Shown: in pieces, positions 59,875 through 64,000 of the stretch
Numbering within the stretch: the stretch's first letter is position 1
How the letters are laid out: the number at the start of each line of letters is the position of its first letter
Assembly (NCBI GenBank): GCA_029261995.1
Contig: JAJDAF010000055.1
Coordinates: 1-64,000 of the forward strand
Length of the DNA: 64,000 bases
Source of the DNA: Candidatus Zhuqueibacterota bacterium
Lineage (GTDB): Bacteria > Zhuqueibacterota > Zhuqueibacteria > Oceanimicrobiales > Oceanimicrobiaceae
Reading direction: 5' to 3'
Notes under the pieces: model-generated
Told to the model about the DNA's origin: nothing
Databases searched by the model: none
What the model saw: only the letters and a program-made list of their open reading frames with translations
Position numbers and translations under genes: made by a program

Positions 59875-59986
59875 CGCCGGCTCGCCGCTTGGCCTGGCGG
59901 CGGCGCAGGCCAAACGGACAATCCAGGGTTTCTGCGCCGTCATAAGTTCATCTTTAATCATATACTTAAGAATAGGAAATACGCAC

Positions 59987-60388
59987 ATGTCAATCGAAAA
60001 CATTGAAGGAATCGGACCTGCAAACGCTAAGAAACTGGCGAAAGCCGGAATCAAAGGCGTCAAGACTCTGCTCATCAAAGGCGGCGCCGCCAAAGACAGA
60101 AAAGAAATCGCGGAAGCATCCGGCGTCTCAACTGAGGTCATTCTGAAATGGGTCAATATGGCCGATCTGTTTCGCATCAAAGGCATTGGCACGCAGTACT
60201 CGGAATTGCTTGAAGCCGCCGGTGTGGACACCGTAAAAGAGCTTGCTCAGCGCAACGCTGACAATCTCTGCGAAGCCATGCAGGATACAAACAGCAAGAA
60301 AAAGCTCGTGCGTCAGACACCGAGCTTAGCAAGCGTCAAGCGGTGGGTCGCCGAGGCCAAGAGCCTGCCACGCGCCGTTCATTATTAA
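59987..60388 (+). CDS. DUF4332 helix-hairpin-helix protein
   Basis: 133 residues, ATG start. Two HhH-type repeats: ENIEGIGPANAKKLAKAGIK (3-22) and FRIKGIGTQYSELLEAAGVD, with their GIGxxxxxxLxxAGI hairpins, and EIAEASGVSTEVILKWVNMA between, as in DUF4332. HhH repeats often contact nucleic acid, but for this domain no activity is known to me; it is often encoded near envelope or radiation/stress genes. Last gene of the mscS cluster and followed by a strong terminator. Confidence 0.82.
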   Translation: MSIENIEGIGPANAKKLAKAGIKGVKTLLIKGGAAKDRKEIAEASGVSTEVILKWVNMADLFRIKGIGTQYSELLEAAGVDTVKELAQRNADNLCEAMQDTNSKKKLVRQTPSLASVKRWVAEAKSLPRAVHY

Positions 60389-60410
60389 CGGGCCAGGTTC
60401 TAGACCACCA

Positions 60411-60448
60411 ACGCCCCGCCAGTAGTTTGGCGGGGCGTTTCTATTTTG
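60411..60448 (+). terminator. Rho-independent terminator
   Basis: Perfect 10-bp stem ACGCCCCGCC / GGCGGGGCGT (60411-60420 and 60429-60438), 8-nt loop AGTAGTTT, then TTCTATTTT. Ends the mscS/DUF4332 transcript. Confidence 0.9.
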
Positions 60449-60503
60449 CAGCACTTCTCCAGGAAATCAGCGCGGCAAGTCCCACCGCAATCGGTCCTTC
60501 AGT

Positions 60504-61781
60504 TTAGCCAATCAACTCCATAAACCGGTCAATTTCATCCACCGTATTGTAAACGTTGAGCGAGAGTCGAATCGTATTCCATTCCGGAGTGTGAAACGCC
60601 CGAAAAACGTAGCCGTGCTCTTGGTGCATGCGCTGGAACAAATCCTGGCTGCTTTCGCCAATAACTTCCGCGGTGTAGAGCGAGACGCCGGTTTGCCAAC
60701 TTGCCGGCGACCGCCACTTGAGTTTCGGATGGCGAGTCACAGCCTCACGGAAATGGCTGCGCAGGGCTTGCAGACGCTCGTCTCTTTTTCGTGAGTCAAG
60801 CCTGGATTGATAATCCACGGCGTCGCCGAGCGTCAACAGTTCTGCGACATTGCGGGTGCCATAATCCTCAAAGATGCGCACGCTACCGGCCCAGCGTTTC
60901 TGGCCCCAGGTCACCCACATGGGTCGCACCGCGGTTTGAACCGGCTTGCGCAAATAAAGCAGGCCGAGGCCTTTGGGTGACTGCAGCCATTTGTGCGGAC
61001 TCATGGCGTAGAAGTCAACGCCCATCTGCTCAAGATTGACGGGAATCATCCCCACCGCTTGTGCGCCATCGACAGCGATGTAGCGCACGCCCTTTTCGCG
61101 CGCCATCTTCGCCATTTGTTTCACGGGATAGCGAATGCCCACCAGATTGTCCACGTGCGGGAAGACCAGCACGGTGGTTTTGTCCGTAATCTGCGTCGAG
61201 TAGAGCGCGACGATATCTTCAGCCGACATCGACGGGATGTCACGGATTGGGAAATCGAATTGGCGCACGCTGTAGCCTCTGCTCTGCGCGTGGTGGTGCC
61301 AGCACTGGCTTGCGCCCGGATGATTCATGCTGCTGAACAACACTTCATCGGCCTCCGTCAATTTCAGTCCGCCGGCGAGCAGACTGAAGCCCTCGGTGGT
61401 GTTATGGGTGAACGCCAGCTCGTCGGGACTGCAGCCCAGGAACTCAGAGACTCTTACGCGGGTCTGTTCGCGGGCTTCTTCCCACGGCCCGCCCCACATG
61501 TAGAGCCACGGGTTGGTTTCGCACAGCGCGAGATAACCCTTGTGGGCCTCGTGCACGATTTTCGGAATCGTGCCGATTGAGCCATGATTGAAATAGGTGA
61601 CTTCCGGGGCGAGCAGGTACTCACGGCGCAGCCCTTCGAAATCATCATTGTTGGCGGCCTCTGGTATCTCCGCAAGTTGTGCGGCAAAGGTGGCGCGTAC
61701 GGAAGCCAGAGTACTTGCCGCGGCAATGCCGGTGGTGGTTTTCGACAGGAAATCCCGTCTGTTCATGTCATTGGTTTTCAC
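60504..61781 (-). CDS. Tat-exported class V PLP-dependent aminotransferase
   Basis: 425 residues from a GTG with GAGGAAG upstream. The N-terminus MNRRDFLSKTTTGIAAASTL (from codon 6) is a Tat signal. Fold-type I PLP enzyme of class V: FNHGSIGTIPKIV, THNTTEGFSLLAGGL (phosphate contact), VDGAQAVGMIPVNLEQMGVD, and the Schiff-base Lys in SPHKWLQSPKGLG. Closest in pattern to isopenicillin-N-epimerase or cysteine-desulfurase-like enzymes. A Tat signal means the folded, cofactor-loaded enzyme acts in the periplasm. It follows the DUF885 lipoprotein gene by 36 bases on the same strand. Confidence 0.86.
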   Translation of the reverse strand: MKTNDMNRRDFLSKTTTGIAAASTLASVRATFAAQLAEIPEAANNDDFEGLRREYLLAPEVTYFNHGSIGTIPKIVHEAHKGYLALCETNPWLYMWGGPWEEAREQTRVRVSEFLGCSPDELAFTHNTTEGFSLLAGGLKLTEADEVLFSSMNHPGASQCWHHHAQSRGYSVRQFDFPIRDIPSMSAEDIVALYSTQITDKTTVLVFPHVDNLVGIRYPVKQMAKMAREKGVRYIAVDGAQAVGMIPVNLEQMGVDFYAMSPHKWLQSPKGLGLLYLRKPVQTAVRPMWVTWGQKRWAGSVRIFEDYGTRNVAELLTLGDAVDYQSRLDSRKRDERLQALRSHFREAVTRHPKLKWRSPASWQTGVSLYTAEVIGESSQDLFQRMHQEHGYVFRAFHTPEWNTIRLSLNVYNTVDEIDRFMELIG

Positions 61782-61817
61782 GAGTCTTCCTCAATAATAT
61801 GTAAACCTCGACCGTTG

Positions 61818-63506
61818 CTACTTGAGCATGCTCATGATTTCATCATCGAGCCCGGTCAATTCCCAGCGCACGAGCGAAACCGGAATGACGCCGGCTTTGT
61901 TGACTTCGTCCATAAAGCCTTTCAGGGTAAACGCGTCACCTTGCTGCAGGGCGCGCTCCGCCAGCAGTTTCTCGATTTCCGCCTTGCCGGTGACGTAGCT
62001 CGAGCCGTAAAATGGCTGTTTCAGATAAAGGTCCTGCTCGAACCACACCAACCGGCCTTCCGGCTGCAGCCAGCCGCGCGGGGTCCACTTGCAGGCAAAT
62101 TCCACTGCCTGCTCGATGGTCCAGTCGTTGCTGTGCATGTGCAGGCTGCCGAGCGCCCGGGCAGCGCGCTGCGCCAGCAGAATCCAAATCAACTCGCGGG
62201 CGCGCGGGCGATTGTCGAAAAGACCGGCGTGCATCAGCATCTCTTCCACGCCTGTCGCGAGCCCCTCTGACCTGCCTGAGAATATGTTGTAGAGCTGCGG
62301 CACCTGCCGAATGGGACTGGCATGCGGCTCATTGGCCATGCGGGCCAGCTCGAGCCAGTGGTAATGATGCGTGCGCATCACGACCGGATCGCGCAAATCG
62401 ACCTGGGCAAAGAAGTGGCGGTAGCCGTCCGGCGGAATGAACTGCCCGATGCGCTCGCGCAGGGCCTGGTCCATATAGTCGCGCATGGGGACTATTTCCT
62501 GCTCATCGAGAAAGGCCAGGTATTCCGAGACGGCCGCGTTGAATTTCTGGCTGTGTTCCTCGCTGCTGGCAATCGGTTCGGCCGGTGGCAGATTGCGGTT
62601 GCGGTGCTCCTCGAGCTTCAAGGAGGTCATCGCCCGCGCCAGCTCACGGCGCATGAGGGTGACTTCATCCTGCCAGGTGTAAGGCAGCAGTTGCACATGC
62701 TTCAAATACCAATTGTAGTTGTCCACGCCAACTCCGGATGGTCCCGTTTTCGTGGGCGCCTCCGCTTCCAGCCAGGTCACGAAATCCAGAGTGGCGCTGC
62801 CGGCAGCCTCGACCGCAGCCACCAGATCGACATTCTCGGAAACCTGCTTGGCGTACTCTGAAAGCTCGTCCACCTGCTGATTCATGCGGCGAATGCTGCC
62901 CTGCCACAGGTCCCGGCAGTTTTCCACCAGATTCAGTTTTGCCTGGTTCAGCACGCTCGGCACGGCTTGGATTTTGGCGGTCAGCTCGGCAGCGTCTTCG
63001 TCGTTCAGCGGATAGTCGTATTGCCACAGTTCGATGGCGCCGTGAATTTCGGGGCCCTCGTGTGCCGGCGTGTCACTCTGCGATGAAAAAATCTGCGCAT
63101 AAAACGCCGGATTGCGCGCCCACTGCCGGTGCACGCGATGCTCGAAATCGAGCCCGTTCATCTCCGCCAGCACCAGATGATAATCGACGCGTTGTGAAAT
63201 TGTCCAGCCACTGGTATCGATGGCAGCGAGACGGCTTTTGTAAGCTGCAAATTCCTGGTATTGCGTCTGCATTGCTGAAGCGGAATAATCCGGGACACCA
63301 TCGCTGACTTTGGGTTTCTGGAAGGCACGCCAGTCCTCAAAAAACGACAACAGTTGCTCGTAGGACGTATGCCCTGCGGTTTCATCCGGCACGGGCGTTT
63401 TCTTCTCGCCGCACCCGAAGATGGCAAGAGCGACGACACAGCCTAGAATAATGGCCTGCAGTGATGGACGTGAACGATCACGGTAAAGTATTTTCAGGAA
63501 TGCCAT
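61818..63506 (-). CDS. DUF885 family lipoprotein
   Basis: 562 residues, ATG behind AGGAG. Lipoprotein signal with Cys near residue 32 (ALAIFGCGEKK). All-helical DUF885 fold: PDYSASAMQTQYQEFAAYKS, ISQRVDYHLVLAEMNGLDFE, YTWQDEVTLMRREL, the GRSEGLATGVEEMLMHAGL segment and the C-terminal YGSSYVTGKAEIEKLLAERA. Many DUF885 proteins are annotated as carboxypeptidase-like, and I see no HExxH, so enzymatic activity is unproven. It likely sits in the periplasm on the outer membrane. Co-transcribed with the exported PLP enzyme downstream. Confidence 0.82.
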   Translation of the reverse strand: MAFLKILYRDRSRPSLQAIILGCVVALAIFGCGEKKTPVPDETAGHTSYEQLLSFFEDWRAFQKPKVSDGVPDYSASAMQTQYQEFAAYKSRLAAIDTSGWTISQRVDYHLVLAEMNGLDFEHRVHRQWARNPAFYAQIFSSQSDTPAHEGPEIHGAIELWQYDYPLNDEDAAELTAKIQAVPSVLNQAKLNLVENCRDLWQGSIRRMNQQVDELSEYAKQVSENVDLVAAVEAAGSATLDFVTWLEAEAPTKTGPSGVGVDNYNWYLKHVQLLPYTWQDEVTLMRRELARAMTSLKLEEHRNRNLPPAEPIASSEEHSQKFNAAVSEYLAFLDEQEIVPMRDYMDQALRERIGQFIPPDGYRHFFAQVDLRDPVVMRTHHYHWLELARMANEPHASPIRQVPQLYNIFSGRSEGLATGVEEMLMHAGLFDNRPRARELIWILLAQRAARALGSLHMHSNDWTIEQAVEFACKWTPRGWLQPEGRLVWFEQDLYLKQPFYGSSYVTGKAEIEKLLAERALQQGDAFTLKGFMDEVNKAGVIPVSLVRWELTGLDDEIMSMLK

Positions 63507-63674
63507 TTGAGAACTCCTTTCGTTAGAGACGGCGACGGCTTCAAGGTGTTTGGTTGCGAGAAAAGAAATCGACTGGCCCGGCGGCGAGTTGGAGGGAATG
63601 TTTCTGCAATATTCCGGGCTAAGTCGTCACAAGATAGGGTAGTGAAAGATAAAAGGCAACTGTGTAGTTCCAGG

Positions 63675-63905
63675 ACTGCCCGGCTTTACAGTCTGTCGCA
63701 GGCAGGTAAGGTTGAGTTGTCCATCTTCAATGTTGCGGGCAGGAGGGTCAGAACACTTGTGGATGAACTTGAAACCGCCGGTCAAAAGTCCATTGTGTGG
63801 AATAGCCTGAATGACCGCCGCACTGCCGTGTCATCAGGCGTTTATTTTTTGCAGCTAAAGGCCGGCCCTTATACGGAAACGAAAAAGATGAGCTTGGTGA
63901 GATGA
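63675..63905 (+). pseudogene. Orphan T9SS-type C-terminal sorting domain
   Basis: The frame open from 63507 has no credible gene body or start, but its last 76 codons read ARLYSLSQAGKVELSIFNVA, GRRVRTLVDELETAGQKSIV, SSGVYFLQLKAGPYTETKKM and SLVR, the end of a type IX sorting domain (YSLxxxxxVxLxIxNxxGRxVRTLVD, SGVYFxxLxAG, TKKM). The NFPNPFNP segment and the upstream passenger are missing, so it is the 3' end of a deleted secreted-protein gene. Confidence 0.5.
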
Positions 63906-63938
63906 TGTATTTCGCGGCTTCGGGGTAAAACCAGAACT

Positions 63939-63954
63939 GGGGCTGTCTAAAAAG
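63939..63954 (+). mobile_element. Possible insertion-sequence end
   Basis: GGGGCTGTCTAAAAAG resembles the outer terminal inverted repeat of several IS families. The rest of any element would lie beyond the window edge at 64000, so this cannot be confirmed here. Confidence 0.25.
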
Positions 63955-64000
63955 CACTGGACTCGCAATCTCCCTGCATGCGCGAGGGGATTGCTTACGT

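Noticed and set aside
59497-60231. 244-codon minus-strand frame
   Set aside because: Antisense to mscS, the small membrane gene and the DUF4332 gene; these have clear ribosome sites and domains.

Overview
The window looks like a chromosomal segment of a Gram-negative bacterium of the FCB type (candidate division KSB1, Calditrichota or a relative). This is inferred from two secreted proteins ending in the NFPNPF-type C-terminal sorting domain of type IX secretion, from lipoprotein signals plus LolA, and from many multiheme cytochromes. No rRNA, tRNA or CRISPR array was recognised. Coding density is normal and most genes are housekeeping or envelope genes. Base composition dips around 9.0-11.1 kb, 26.5-27.2 kb (mazEF) and 44.1-44.9 kb (a sugar/antibiotic-type methyltransferase), which suggests acquired DNA.

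Layout. 0-0.6 kb: relic of an IS110-family element whose leader folds like a bridge RNA, then a decayed sorting-domain fragment. 0.6-8.9 kb: one giant LamG/hemopexin protein. 9-15 kb: unknown exported proteins, a PD40 lipoprotein, an NAD(P)-binding protein, an S9 peptidase and a DUF1353 protein. 15.2-16.3 kb: a decayed MNT-HepT toxin-antitoxin pair. 16.6-23.1 kb: DUF1304 protein, GH13 debranching enzyme, and an amidohydrolase - Fpg glycosylase - SLC13 transporter - Usp operon. 23.3-27.2 kb: lolA, ftsK and an intact mazEF. 27.3-30.4 kb: thiE, gcvT, class I aminotransferase. 30.9-37.5 kb: a respiratory operon. 37.9-44 kb: epimerase, SDR, two GNATs, zinc metalloprotease. 44.1-53 kb: methyltransferase, two sorting-domain proteins, pentaheme lipoprotein, YVTN lipoprotein, with a dispersed 28-nt repeat. 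53.5-57.8 kb: two MATE exporters, ArsC-like protein and GNAT. 58.1-60.4 kb: small membrane proteins, MscS and a DUF4332 protein. 60.5-63.9 kb: Tat-exported PLP enzyme, DUF885 lipoprotein and a second sorting-domain remnant.

The most notable system is the 30.9-37.5 kb operon, read right to left: Rieske protein, fused cytochrome b, membrane-anchored octaheme HAO-type cytochrome, NapD, NapA and a tetraheme lipoprotein. The last protein is a tandem duplication of a NapB-like diheme module. No NapC, NapGH or NrfA is present. The set suggests quinol oxidation by a Rieske/cytochrome b complex feeding periplasmic nitrate reduction, with the octaheme protein handling nitrite or another nitrogen intermediate. 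This electron path is inferred from gene order and motifs, not demonstrated.
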